Shown here piece after piece: positions 51,681 to 60,344 of a stretch of DNA of 64,000 nt. Each line of letters opens with the position of its first letter. Within the stretch, counting starts at the first letter, position 1. Location: the NCBI GenBank assembly GCA_001778375.1, contig MFGV01000082.1, forward strand, positions 32,296 through 96,295, given 5' to 3'. A program made the translations under genes and the position numbers. Below the pieces are notes generated by a model. It ran no database searches, was not told the origin of the DNA, and saw only the letters and a program-made list of their open reading frames with translations. The stretch is from Candidatus Firestonebacteria bacterium RIFOXYD2_FULL_39_29 (GTDB lineage Bacteria > Oederibacteriota > D2-FULL-39-29).

Positions 51681-52463
51681 ATGCATAGTATACTAAAAAA
51701 AATAGTGTCCGACAAACGGCGGGAAGTGGAGATGTATAAAAAACTCTTCCCGTTGTCTTTTGTTATTGAACAGATAGGGAAAATACAACCTGCCCGGGAT
51801 TTTAAGAAAGCGATCTCAAAGAACCGTATGACACTTATCGCAGAGATTAAAAGGGCCTCGCCTTCAAAAGGTGAATTAGTTAAGAATTTTAATCCCGAAA
51901 AAATAGCAAGAGAATACAGAAAGGCCGGAGTTGATGCGGTTTCAGTCCTGACCGAACGTAACTATTTTAAAGGCGCTAACGAGTATCTTAAGATTGTAAG
52001 AAAAAATATTAAAGTGCCAATTCTTAGAAAGGATTTTATAATAGATGAATATCAGCTTTACGGATCAAAACTTTACGGAGCTGACGCTGTACTTCTTATT
52101 TGTGCAATTTTAAAGCCGGAGATTTTGAAAAAATACGTACAGACGGCAAAAAAACTCAAACTTTATACTCTGGTTGAAGTTCATTCGAAAGAAGAGATCC
52201 GTTCAGCCTTGAAGAGCGGAGCTGATATAATCGGAATAAATAATCGTGATTTAAATACCTTTAAGGTGGATCTAAAGACAACCGGAGCGCTTATTAAGTA
52301 CATTCCTGAGGGCAAGATTGTGGTCAGCGAAAGCGGTATTAAAACAAGAGAAGATACCTTATACCTTAAAAAACTGGGGGTAAATGCCGTACTTATCGGC
52401 GAAACGTTAATGCGCAGTAAAAATATTCCAGAAAAGATTAAAGAACTCTTATGGCTAAAATAA
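51681..52463 (+). CDS. trpC: Indole-3-glycerol phosphate synthase
   Basis: About 260 residues from ATG 51681 (SD AAAGG 7 nt upstream); an in-frame TTG at 51675 is too close to the SD. TIM-barrel motifs: LIAEIKRASPSKGEL, VLTERNYFKG, PILRKDFIIDEYQ, LVEVHSKEE, IGINNRDLNTF, VSESGI. It closes the indole ring. It overlaps the following nuclease gene by 13 nt. Confidence 0.96.
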   Translation: MHSILKKIVSDKRREVEMYKKLFPLSFVIEQIGKIQPARDFKKAISKNRMTLIAEIKRASPSKGELVKNFNPEKIAREYRKAGVDAVSVLTERNYFKGANEYLKIVRKNIKVPILRKDFIIDEYQLYGSKLYGADAVLLICAILKPEILKKYVQTAKKLKLYTLVEVHSKEEIRSALKSGADIIGINNRDLNTFKVDLKTTGALIKYIPEGKIVVSESGIKTREDTLYLKKLGVNAVLIGETLMRSKNIPEKIKELLWLK

Positions 52464-52945
52464 ACTTAATTGTTTTTTTATCATTATTCCTGATATTTAG
52501 CGTAACCTCTGCCGAAGAAAATCTAATATCTGCCAGGGAAAAAGCAAAGATAGCTAAAGTATTTGACGGGGATACCCTGCTCCTTCAAGACGGAAGAACT
52601 ATAAGACTAATAGGTGTAGACTCTCCGGAAACAAACCATCCGACTTTGCCGGTTCAAAGATTTGGAAAGGAAGCCTCGGAGTTTTCAAAAAGATTTGCGG
52701 AAGGTAAAGACTGTGAAGTTGAATTCGAAGAGCAAAATAAAAAGGATGTTCACGGAAGGTTTGTTGCTTATGTTTATGTTGAGGGAAAACTTTTAAATGC
52801 AGAGCTTTTAAAAGGCGGTTTTGCCTATGTTTACACTAAATATGACTTCAGATTGAAACAGGATTTTATTAAGTATCAGAAACAAGCTATTAAAGAACGC
52901 AAAGGTCTCTGGAATATTAAAGATAAAAGCGGCAATACAAAGTGA
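52451..52945 (+). CDS. Exported thermonuclease (staphylococcal nuclease family)
   Basis: A 164-residue protein with a signal peptide (LIVFLSLFLIFSVTSAEE) and the SNase fold. KVFDGDTLLLQDGRTIRLIGVDSPE contains the Ca-binding Asp and first Arg, and KDVHGRFVAYVYVEGK the second catalytic region. It degrades DNA or RNA outside the cytoplasmic membrane. It begins within trpC and overlaps the next gene by 4 nt, which is an unusual place for a nuclease. Confidence 0.9.
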   Translation: MAKINLIVFLSLFLIFSVTSAEENLISAREKAKIAKVFDGDTLLLQDGRTIRLIGVDSPETNHPTLPVQRFGKEASEFSKRFAEGKDCEVEFEEQNKKDVHGRFVAYVYVEGKLLNAELLKGGFAYVYTKYDFRLKQDFIKYQKQAIKERKGLWNIKDKSGNTK

Positions 52946-53373
52946 ATAAGACCTGGGTAAAATACGGGTTAAGAATTCTTGTTGCTGCGGCGCTGGCTGC
53001 AGGAATTTACTCTTCTTTTAAACCGCTGAAATTCAAGTATGATGAGTTAAAAGAACAGAGCGAGGCAGGGAAATATAATTTTGTAACCCCTGAGGATTTT
53101 GAAAAACATTACGGCGAGTTTGTTATATTTGACGGGGAAATAACAAAAGCTTCTGCCGGGAAAAAACTCGTTATTTTTAAATTCTACAAAAACTTCCAAA
53201 CGAAGCTAACATTAGTGCTTTTTGAAAAATATTATGACATCTTTCCTGACCTGCCCGAGAAATACTATTTAAACCAAAAAGTAAGGGTGACAGGCTTTCT
53301 GGAAAAATATAAAAATAAACCTGAGATAATACTGTATAATCCGAAACAGGTGGAAATAAGAGAAAGTCCATAA
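52942..53373 (+). CDS. Membrane-anchored OB-fold-like protein coupled to the nuclease
   Basis: A 143-residue protein with an N-terminal hydrophobic anchor (LRILVAAALAAGIY). The domain after it (EFVIFDGEITKASAGKKLVIFKF, LNQKVRVTGFLEKYKNKPEIIL) has the strand order of nucleic-acid-binding OB folds. It overlaps the nuclease by 4 nt (GTGA) and may bind nucleic acid for it. The assignment is by pattern only. Confidence 0.6.
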   Translation: MNKTWVKYGLRILVAAALAAGIYSSFKPLKFKYDELKEQSEAGKYNFVTPEDFEKHYGEFVIFDGEITKASAGKKLVIFKFYKNFQTKLTLVLFEKYYDIFPDLPEKYYLNQKVRVTGFLEKYKNKPEIILYNPKQVEIRESP

Positions 53374-53400
53374 CGTCTATAAGGTCCATAATGTCTGTAA
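53366..53400. repeat. Two 17-nt tandem units, second part repeated at 55166
   Basis: GTCCATAACGTCTATAA (53366-53382) and GTCCATAATGTCTGTAA (53384-53400) are tandem copies with period 18; the first overlaps the end of the OB-like gene. The following 24 nt (53398-53421) recur at 55171-55194 with two mismatches. Probably a dispersed non-coding repeat. Confidence 0.5.
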
Positions 53401-53441
53401 AAGTCTAAGAACTTGAAAAGAGGCAATATTTACAGGATTAA

Positions 53442-53657
53442 ATGGAGAAAATGAGAGAGATGAAGAAGTTTGAAAATAGAAAAATAAGCAGGAAAGTCAG
53501 TAAAAAAAATACTTCTAGTTCTTTTTCTGAATATAAGGATCTGATACGTGATTTATCATTTTCTGACAATTTTCAACTGAAATTGGCAGGCTATCTGCTT
53601 CTTGGAATAATATTTATATTTACAATAATCGCAGTTTTGAAAATATATTTAGAATAA
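53442..53657 (+). CDS. Small basic single-pass membrane protein
   Basis: A 71-residue protein with a very basic N-terminus (KKFENRKISRKVSKKN) and one C-terminal membrane helix (LAGYLLLGIIFIFTIIAVLKIYL). No family, weak SD. Function unknown. Confidence 0.5.
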   Translation: MEKMREMKKFENRKISRKVSKKNTSSSFSEYKDLIRDLSFSDNFQLKLAGYLLLGIIFIFTIIAVLKIYLE

Positions 53658-53693
53658 TTATATTATTTTGTTCGTTGAACGATAGGATGGTAT

Positions 53694-54200
53694 ATGCCTT
53701 TTTGTCCAAAATATGAAGCTGAATATAATGAAGGTATCGTAAAGTGCAGTGATTGCGATATTCCTCTTGTTGATAAGCTGCCGGAGAAGCCAAAGGAAAA
53801 AGAAGAAGAAATACCTTACCTTAATGAAAAATTTGAAATTCTTATTACGGAGAATAATGAGTTTGATCTTCTGTTTTATAACAGTGTTCTAAAGAAGAAC
53901 GGAATAGAATCTATTGTTAATTCTCCTAAATATTACGGTAATTTTAATAACATTGGCCTTACCAGCGAACATCATCTGCTGGTTCCAACGTCTCAAATGG
54001 AGCATGCGAGAGAAATAATTAAAGGGTTAAAAGCTGAAAAGGTTAATCCTGAGGATATTAAAGGTTGGGAAAAAGCGCCGGAGGTTGAACCGGAAAAAGT
54101 GCTTCCAAAGAAGAAAGTTAAAGAACTTGTAGACAATATATACATTATAATAATTATTATTTGTATAACATTCATTGTCTTATATAATTGGCGTAGATAG
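53694..54200 (+). CDS. Zinc-ribbon / DUF2007-like protein with C-terminal membrane anchor
   Basis: A 168-residue protein. It opens with a zinc-ribbon-like segment (FCPKYEAEYNEGIVKCSDC), continues with an alpha/beta domain like DUF2007 (FEILITENNEFDLLFYNSVLKKNGIES, HHLLVPTSQMEHAREII) and ends in a membrane helix (NIYIIIIIICITFIVLY). DUF2007 proteins are suggested signal-transduction or metal-related. SD AGGATGG precedes the ATG. Confidence 0.65.
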   Translation: MPFCPKYEAEYNEGIVKCSDCDIPLVDKLPEKPKEKEEEIPYLNEKFEILITENNEFDLLFYNSVLKKNGIESIVNSPKYYGNFNNIGLTSEHHLLVPTSQMEHAREIIKGLKAEKVNPEDIKGWEKAPEVEPEKVLPKKKVKELVDNIYIIIIIICITFIVLYNWRR

Positions 54201-54466
54201 GTTTGATTTCTGAAAAACAGTAAACTCCGATCAGAAAGTAATTAGAAAAATGCAAATTAGACGGAAAAGTAAAGATTTCACCGACAAAGGCATGCTAAGA
54301 GATGAGTCATATTACAAGGAAGGTGTACTTATTTAAGAGCCGGATAAAAAATCAATAAAATATAATATTGATAAAAGTTAACAATAACACGAAATAGAAC
54401 ATATGTATTTGTGCTGAACGATGATATAGTAATAGTATATTATGAGCTGCGGAGCCAAAATGCGAT

Positions 54467-55132
54467 GTGGAAATGTTTAATACAAAAATGAATAAGATAA
54501 ATATAACATTGCTCATTCTTTTAACGTTTAGTGTGTTTAATATTGGAATGGGCAAGAAACCGGATGGTAAAAACAATATTATTTCAAATGCAAAGGAGAA
54601 TTTGAGCTTTGGAAACGGCTATAAAGAATTTAGATGGGGTGAGACTATTGCGCAAGTCAAAAAGAAAGTAAAAGATTTGGGAGCGGGATATGGTGATTTG
54701 GCTCCGCAGGTTAACTACGCAATGCAATTTTTAATACCTGATTCGGATTCAGCATCCTGGAATGATTATGAAAATAAATATAAAAAAGAAGGGCGTAGTT
54801 CTCAAACCCTTAAACTTAATTTTTACTTTTACGATAATAAGTTAAGAGGAATAAGCTTCCCGAGTGATGAAAAAATAAGAGCGTTTGAACTTTTATGCAA
54901 TAAATACGGTGTTGTACTTCCAAAAATATTTAAAGAGAAATCTTCAATAAGTGAAGTTGCTGTTTGGTACAAAAAAACAAACAATTTGATAATATTTTCT
55001 CAAAAGCAGACTCAGTGGTTTGTGTACGAGAACATATTTTATATAGATGGTTTATGGTATAACGACATCGAAAACAGTATTGTTAAAAATAGAAAAACCG
55101 TAAAAGATGATTTTCAGAATAAGCTGCAGTAA
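54467..55132 (+). CDS. Hypothetical exported protein
   Basis: About 221 residues from GTG 54467; ATG 54488 gives a cleaner signal peptide (MNKINITLLILLTFSVFNIG) and may be the real start. The mature part contains FRWGETIAQVKKKVKDLG, a pattern seen in small envelope proteins that begin with a WG-x-S/T motif, and aromatic strands. No family or catalytic motif. The gap before it (54201-54466) holds no gene I can support. Confidence 0.55.
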   Translation: MEMFNTKMNKINITLLILLTFSVFNIGMGKKPDGKNNIISNAKENLSFGNGYKEFRWGETIAQVKKKVKDLGAGYGDLAPQVNYAMQFLIPDSDSASWNDYENKYKKEGRSSQTLKLNFYFYDNKLRGISFPSDEKIRAFELLCNKYGVVLPKIFKEKSSISEVAVWYKKTNNLIIFSQKQTQWFVYENIFYIDGLWYNDIENSIVKNRKTVKDDFQNKLQ

Positions 55133-55226
55133 ATGAAAGTTGTCAAGTCACACACTTCAAATATAGTCCATAAAAGTCTAAGATCTCGAAAAGATATTAT
55201 TTATAATAGTAATATAATGAATTTTC

Positions 55227-55255
55227 TTGCGAAAATGAAAATATTCTGATATTAT
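55227..55255 (+). promoter_or_regulatory. Promoter of the acetate-type transporter gene
   Basis: TTGCGA (55227-55232) and TATTAT (55250-55255) are 17 nt apart and TGA precedes the -10. A short leader with AAAGGAG leads to the ATG at 55290. Confidence 0.6.
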
Positions 55256-55289
55256 ACTCAAGTTAAATTTAATTAAAGGAGAATGTTAA

Positions 55290-55883
55290 ATGGCTGATAA
55301 AAAGGCAGTAGCAGTAGCGGGAACGGCGAATCCGGCGCCTCTGGGGTTGATGGGGTTTGGAATGACGACTGTGCTTTTGAATATTCATAATGCCGGGTTT
55401 TATCCGATGGATAGTATGATCCTTGCAATGGGGATATTTTATGGCGGGATAGCTCAGATAATTGCAGGCATAATGGAGTGGAAAAAAGGAAATACTTTCG
55501 CAACGACGGCATTTATCAGCTATGGTTCATTCTGGTTAACTCTGGCAGGGCTTATAGTAATGCCAAAGCTTGTTCCCGGGATACTCGGCCCCGGTTCAGA
55601 CCGGGCATTCACAGCCTACTTAACTATGTGGGGTCTCTTTACTTTTGTTTTATTTATAGGTACTTTGAAGATTAACAGAGCTTTGCAGACTGTATTTGGT
55701 TCTCTTGTCGTACTTTACGGACTTTTAGCTTACTATAACTTTACAGGGGACAAAGCTGTTCTTACCCTGGCCGGATATGAAGGGATATTCTGCGGTTTCT
55801 CAGCTATCTATGCAGGTCTTGCTCAAGTATTGAATGAAGTTTACGGTAAAGTGATTTGGCCTCTTGGTGTTGTTAAAAAGTAA
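55290..55883 (+). CDS. satP: GPR1/FUN34/YaaH-family acetate/succinate transporter
   Basis: A 197-residue membrane protein with six helices. The signature [19 protein letters not shown] is the NPAPLGL motif of the AceTr family (SatP/YaaH). It exchanges acetate or succinate with protons. It has its own promoter and a following terminator, so it is an independent unit inserted between trpC and trpF. Confidence 0.92.
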   Translation: MADKKAVAVAGTANPAPLGLMGFGMTTVLLNIHNAGFYPMDSMILAMGIFYGGIAQIIAGIMEWKKGNTFATTAFISYGSFWLTLAGLIVMPKLVPGILGPGSDRAFTAYLTMWGLFTFVLFIGTLKINRALQTVFGSLVVLYGLLAYYNFTGDKAVLTLAGYEGIFCGFSAIYAGLAQVLNEVYGKVIWPLGVVKK

Positions 55884-55896
55884 TTCTATCTTCAGG

Positions 55897-55923
55897 AAGG
55901 GCGGTGAAAGCCGCCCTTATTTT
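55897..55923 (+). terminator. Intrinsic terminator after satP
   Basis: An 8-bp stem AAGGGCGG / CCGCCCTT with a 6-nt loop is followed by ATTTTG. It lies 14 nt after the satP stop and ends that transcript before trpF. Confidence 0.8.
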
Positions 55924-55975
55924 GTGAAATATCATTAATTTACTGCAAAACCTGTCCCGCAAAATATTTCTTTCC

Positions 55976-56004
55976 TTCAAATTCCTTCATTTTTATGATA
56001 AAAT
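55976..56004 (+). promoter_or_regulatory. trpF promoter, leaderless arrangement
   Basis: TTCAAA (55976-55981) and TAAAAT (55999-56004) are 17 nt apart, and TGA before the -10 makes it an extended site. The ATG is 6 nt after the -10 and no SD is present, so trpF mRNA probably begins at or next to its start codon. Confidence 0.65.
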
Positions 56005-56010
56005 AACCTT

Positions 56011-56637
56011 ATGATAAAAATTAAGATTTGTGGCATAACAAACCTGGAAGATGCTCTTTTTGCCTCTGATTTAGGGGCAAATGCTGTTGGTTTTGTATTT
56101 GCAAAGAGTTCCCGGCAGATAAAACCTGAACAGGTTCGAAAAATTATCGAAAAACTTCCGCCTTTTATAGATAAAGTCGGAGTTTTTGTTAATGAAGTAC
56201 CCTCTCATATAACAAAAATAGCTAAAGAAGCCGGTCTTACCTCGGTGCAGTTGCACGGTGAGGAAATTCCGGAATTTTGCGCTTCCTTAGCTCCGCTTAC
56301 AGTGATAAAAGGTATCAGGGTAAGGGATGATTCCGATATAAAAATGCTCTCAGCTTACAGTTTTGTCTCAGCGTATTTATTGGATTCCTTTGTAAAGGGA
56401 AAAAAGGGCGGGACAGGTAAAACATTTGACTGGAAACTAGCTCTTCTTGCAAAAAAATATGGAAAACCGTTAATACTTTCCGGAGGCTTAACGCCGTTAA
56501 ATATACTTGAGGCCTTAAAAAAGGTTGAGCCGTATGGCGTGGATGTTTCAAGCGGGGTAGAAAGTAAGCCGGGAAAAAAAGATAAGAAGAAGCTTATAGA
56601 TTTCATACGGAAGGTCAGACAATATGATGCCGGATAA
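56011..56637 (+). CDS. trpF: Phosphoribosylanthranilate isomerase
   Basis: A 208-residue TIM barrel: [12 protein letters not shown] holds the catalytic Cys, [10 protein letters not shown] and VGVFVNE the phosphate region, LLDSF the catalytic Asp, and LSGGLTPLN / GVDVSSGVE the end of the site. It converts phosphoribosylanthranilate to CdRP. It has its own promoter apart from trpEGDC and overlaps trpB by 14 nt. Confidence 0.95.
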   Translation: MIKIKICGITNLEDALFASDLGANAVGFVFAKSSRQIKPEQVRKIIEKLPPFIDKVGVFVNEVPSHITKIAKEAGLTSVQLHGEEIPEFCASLAPLTVIKGIRVRDDSDIKMLSAYSFVSAYLLDSFVKGKKGGTGKTFDWKLALLAKKYGKPLILSGGLTPLNILEALKKVEPYGVDVSSGVESKPGKKDKKKLIDFIRKVRQYDAG

Positions 56638-57790
56638 GAACGGGTATTTTGGAAAATATGGCGGGACTTTTGTTCCTGAAACACTCATGCCAGCTTTGGA
56701 GGAGCTTAAAAAGGAATTTTTCAAAGCAATCAAGGATAAGAATTTTAAAGCTGAGCTAAAACGCTTTCTTTCTGAGTTTGCCGGCAGGCCTACAGAGCTT
56801 TACTATGCGGAAAAACTGACAGAGTATATGCGTGGTCCAAAGATTTACCTAAAAAGAGAGGATATGACCCATACCGGCTCCCACAAGATCAATAACTGTA
56901 TCGGACAGGCCTTAATGGCTCTTAGAATGGATAAAAAGCGTATTATAGCTGAGACTGGAGCGGGGCAACATGGGGTTGCGACAGCTACAGTCGCGGCAAG
57001 ATTTGGGCTAAAATGCGATGTTTTTATGGGTTCTGAGGATTGTAAACGTCAGGCGCTTAATGTTTATAGGATGAAGCTTCTAGGAACTAATGTAATTCCG
57101 GTAGAATCCGGGACAAAAACACTAAAAGATGCCTTAAATGAAGCGATGAGAAACTGGGTTTCAAATGTTGATAATACTTATTATATGCTTGGAACGGTGG
57201 CGGGTCCGCATCCTTACCCTTTAATGGTCAGATATTTCCAAAAGGTGATAGGAGAGGAGGCAAGAAGACAAATTATCGTTAAAGAAGGACGGCTTCCAAA
57301 TTACATTATTGCTTGCGTCGGCGGCGGGAGCAATGCTATCGGAATATTTCATCCGTTTTTTAATGATAAAAAAGTAAGATTTATTGGGGTTGAGGCGGGT
57401 GGTAGGAGTATGAAGCCAACTATGAACTCTGCAAGTATAAGTGCAGGTACACCAGGTTCTTTGCATGGGTCGTATACCTATCTTTTGCAGGATAAGGATG
57501 GACAGGTTTTGAATACCCATTCAATTGCAGCCGGTTTGGATTATCCGGCGGTTGGTCCTGAACATAGTTATTATAAAGATATAGGGCGGGCTGAGTATTC
57601 TCCAATTATGGATAAGGATGCTTTAAAAGCCTATGATTTACTATCAAAAATAGAAGGGATTATTCCGGCCTTGGAATCAAGTCATGCTGTAGCATACGTT
57701 ATTAAACATATCAAAAGATTCAAGAAAACAGATCTTTTGATAATCAATCTTTCCGGGAGAGGCGATAAAGATGTCGGCAGGTTACTCTAA
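56624..57790 (+). CDS. trpB: Tryptophan synthase beta chain
   Basis: A 388-residue PLP enzyme. The Schiff-base Lys is in HTGSHKINN, with [35 protein letters not shown] and LSGRGDKD. It joins indole and serine to form tryptophan. Length and motifs are those of TrpB1. It overlaps trpA by 20 nt. Confidence 0.97.
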   Translation: MMPDKNGYFGKYGGTFVPETLMPALEELKKEFFKAIKDKNFKAELKRFLSEFAGRPTELYYAEKLTEYMRGPKIYLKREDMTHTGSHKINNCIGQALMALRMDKKRIIAETGAGQHGVATATVAARFGLKCDVFMGSEDCKRQALNVYRMKLLGTNVIPVESGTKTLKDALNEAMRNWVSNVDNTYYMLGTVAGPHPYPLMVRYFQKVIGEEARRQIIVKEGRLPNYIIACVGGGSNAIGIFHPFFNDKKVRFIGVEAGGRSMKPTMNSASISAGTPGSLHGSYTYLLQDKDGQVLNTHSIAAGLDYPAVGPEHSYYKDIGRAEYSPIMDKDALKAYDLLSKIEGIIPALESSHAVAYVIKHIKRFKKTDLLIINLSGRGDKDVGRLL

Positions 57791-58571
57791 TAAATTAGTT
57801 AAAAATATGCTTGTCAATCAAAATGATAAGAAGAGTTCTTTTATCGTTTACATTACCGGTGGTTTCCCTGATTTAAAGACGACGAAAGAGTTAATAATTG
57901 CTCTGGATAAAGCCGGGGTCGATGTTATCGAAATCGGTGTACCTTTTTCTGATCCTGTCGCAGACGGACCTACCATTCAGGAATCCGGCTTCTTTGCCCT
58001 TCAAAGAGGAGTAACACTTAAGAAGATTCTAAAGCTAACAAAGGAGCTTAGGGGTAAAATTAACGCAGCAGTCGTGCTCATGGGCTATTATAACAGCTTT
58101 TTAAAGCATGGTCTGATCAAATTCGTTACAAGTTGCAAAACTAATGGAATTGATGGTATAATTATACCGGATTTGATACCTGAAGAAAGCTGTGTTTTTT
58201 CAAAGTTAGCAAAAGCAAATGGATTATCAATGGTTTTTCTTGTTTCTCCAAATAGCACAGAAAAGAGAATACGGCTTGCAGCTTCGCTTAGCTCCGGATT
58301 TCTTTATTGTGTTTCCGTTAAAGGTATAACAGGACAAAGGAAAAACATTCCAAATATAGGAAAATATATTTCTAAGGTCAGAAAAATAACAAATCTGCCT
58401 TTAGCCGTAGGTTTTGGTATATCAAATAATGCTCAGGCAAAACATTTTTTAAAGAGCGCCGACGGAGTAATAATCGGAAGCGCTGTAATTAAAGTAATAA
58501 AAGACAACATTAAGAAGAATGCTGTTAAAAAAGTTGTCAGGTTCATAAAATCCTTAAGAAAGGGTGTTTAG
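57771..58571 (+). CDS. trpA: Tryptophan synthase alpha chain
   Basis: A 266-residue TIM barrel. [11 protein letters not shown] holds the first strand (Gly replaces the usual Ala), [19 protein letters not shown] the catalytic Glu and Asp. [12 protein letters not shown] and GFGISN bind phosphate. It splits indole-glycerol phosphate and passes indole to TrpB. It is 0 nt from the next gene. Confidence 0.96.
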   Translation: MSAGYSNKLVKNMLVNQNDKKSSFIVYITGGFPDLKTTKELIIALDKAGVDVIEIGVPFSDPVADGPTIQESGFFALQRGVTLKKILKLTKELRGKINAAVVLMGYYNSFLKHGLIKFVTSCKTNGIDGIIIPDLIPEESCVFSKLAKANGLSMVFLVSPNSTEKRIRLAASLSSGFLYCVSVKGITGQRKNIPNIGKYISKVRKITNLPLAVGFGISNNAQAKHFLKSADGVIIGSAVIKVIKDNIKKNAVKKVVRFIKSLRKGV

Positions 58572-60344
58572 ATGGCAGAAAAGGAAAGCATAGAAGAGTA
58601 CAAGAAAAACAACAAGGAGCTTGGCGAGCAAATTTCCGCGCTTAGCAGTCTTATTGCGATTCAAGACCTGAAGATTTCTATCTTCCAGTCAATCGGTAAG
58701 ATTACTTCTTCCTCTTTTAAGCTTGATAAACTGCTGGATAGCATTATGGACCTTATTATTAAGACTATGAAGGTGGAGGCGGGCTCGCTTCTTCTTTTAA
58801 ACGCAGATACAGGTCTTTTAGAATTTAAAGTGGCAAAAGGGGACAAAGGTGATCAGGTAAAAAAATATAAATTTGCATTAGGCGAGGGTATTGTAGGTTT
58901 TGTAGCTCAATCCGGCAAATCCTTAGTGGTTCCGGATGTTTCAAAAAGCGACATTTTCAAAAAAGATGTTTCTGAGACAATCAAATATCCCATAGAAAAT
59001 GTTATTTGCGTCCCATTAAGAATCAGCAGTAAGGTTATTGGCGTTATTGAACTTATGAATAAAATGCCAAGAAAACGCTTTATCAAAGAGGATCTTGATC
59101 TTTTAGAATCATTAGCCGGACAAATCTGTCTTATCATTCAAAATGCCCAGCTAGTTGAAGATTCCAAGAGAAAAATTGAAGAGCTTTCTACTTTAATTTC
59201 TGTTTCCACAATCATAAACTCTACTTTAGATTTAAATAAACTTCTAAACGAAATAATGGAAGCTGCTGCAAAATTGCTTCGCGCAGAGACCAGTACTATA
59301 TTTCTTATAGATCAGGAGAAACAGGAGTTATATTTTGAGGTAGTTACCGGTAAATCTAAGAACAATATATCAAATACTATAAGAATACCGATGTCAGAGG
59401 GAATTGCGGGCTGGGTCGCAAGAACAGGCCAATCCTTGTTGGTTCCTGATGTTTCAAAAGATGCGCGTTTCTATCACACGGTGGATGAAAAATCAAAATT
59501 TCAAACAAAATCAATTGTAGCTGTTCCGCTTCGTGTAAAAGGAAAAATAATAGGTGTTATAGAGGTACTGAACAAGTTTGACGGAACATCTTTTTTGCCG
59601 TATGAACTTGAACTTTTGGAAGCGCTGTCAGATCAATCAGCTGTGGCAATTGATAATGCTGTTGTTCATAAAGAATTTCAGGAGCTCTTCCTTGATACGA
59701 TCATGACTCTGGCAAGGGCTATAGAATCAAAAGATTCTTATACCGGCGGGCATATTGATCGCATAGAAAATTACAGTATGGCTATTGCCAGTGAACTCTC
59801 TTTGACTCCTGAAGAAAAAGAACGGATTCGATGGGCTGCCCTGTTCCATGATATCGGAAAGATTGGCGTTAACGAAGCCATTTTGCAAAAACCGGGCAAA
59901 CTTACGGATGCGGAATATGAAGAAATAAAAAAACATCCTCAGATGGGGGCGGATATTATGATGCCTATAAAGCAATTCAAGTACATAATACCCGGAATTC
60001 TCCATCATCAGGAAAGATGGGACGGAAAAGGTTATCCTAATAAGCTTAAAAATACAGAGATTTCCATTGATGGCAGGATAATAGGCGTTGCTGATACTTT
60101 TGATGCCATGACCTCTGATCGTCCTTATCGTAAAGGGCTTCCAAAGGATTTTGCTATAGATGAAATTAAAAAGTGCTCGGGTACTCAATTCGATCCTGAG
60201 GTAGTAGTCGCATTTTTAACAGCCTGTGAAAAAGGAAAAATAAAAACTGAAGCTGAAATGAAAGCAATCGGGATTAAAAGCAATGTTGGTCATCATTCTG
60301 TTCACGATAACCCGCGGCAGGATAATAAGAAAAGCGGGAAGTAA
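58572..60344 (+). CDS. GAF-GAF-HD-GYP cyclic-di-GMP phosphodiesterase
   Basis: A 590-residue cytoplasmic protein with a coiled N-terminus, two GAF domains (about 40-195 and 215-370; second with EGIAGWVARTGQSLLVPDV) and a C-terminal HD-GYP domain. The metal residues are in FHDIGKIGV, HPQMGADIM and the signature HHQERWDGKGYP. It hydrolyses c-di-GMP under control of GAF ligands. It follows trpA directly and overlaps dnaE by 1 nt. Confidence 0.93.
   Translation: MAEKESIEEYKKNNKELGEQISALSSLIAIQDLKISIFQSIGKITSSSFKLDKLLDSIMDLIIKTMKVEAGSLLLLNADTGLLEFKVAKGDKGDQVKKYKFALGEGIVGFVAQSGKSLVVPDVSKSDIFKKDVSETIKYPIENVICVPLRISSKVIGVIELMNKMPRKRFIKEDLDLLESLAGQICLIIQNAQLVEDSKRKIEELSTLISVSTIINSTLDLNKLLNEIMEAAAKLLRAETSTIFLIDQEKQELYFEVVTGKSKNNISNTIRIPMSEGIAGWVARTGQSLLVPDVSKDARFYHTVDEKSKFQTKSIVAVPLRVKGKIIGVIEVLNKFDGTSFLPYELELLEALSDQSAVAIDNAVVHKEFQELFLDTIMTLARAIESKDSYTGGHIDRIENYSMAIASELSLTPEEKERIRWAALFHDIGKIGVNEAILQKPGKLTDAEYEEIKKHPQMGADIMMPIKQFKYIIPGILHHQERWDGKGYPNKLKNTEISIDGRIIGVADTFDAMTSDRPYRKGLPKDFAIDEIKKCSGTQFDPEVVVAFLTACEKGKIKTEAEMKAIGIKSNVGHHSVHDNPRQDNKKSGK

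Noticed and set aside
54251..54337. 28-codon frame in the gap before 54467
   Set aside because: No SD, no hydrophobic or family pattern; likely chance.
59727..60188. 153-codon minus-strand frame inside the HD-GYP gene
   Set aside because: It is antisense to the conserved HD-GYP motifs and has no recognisable protein pattern.
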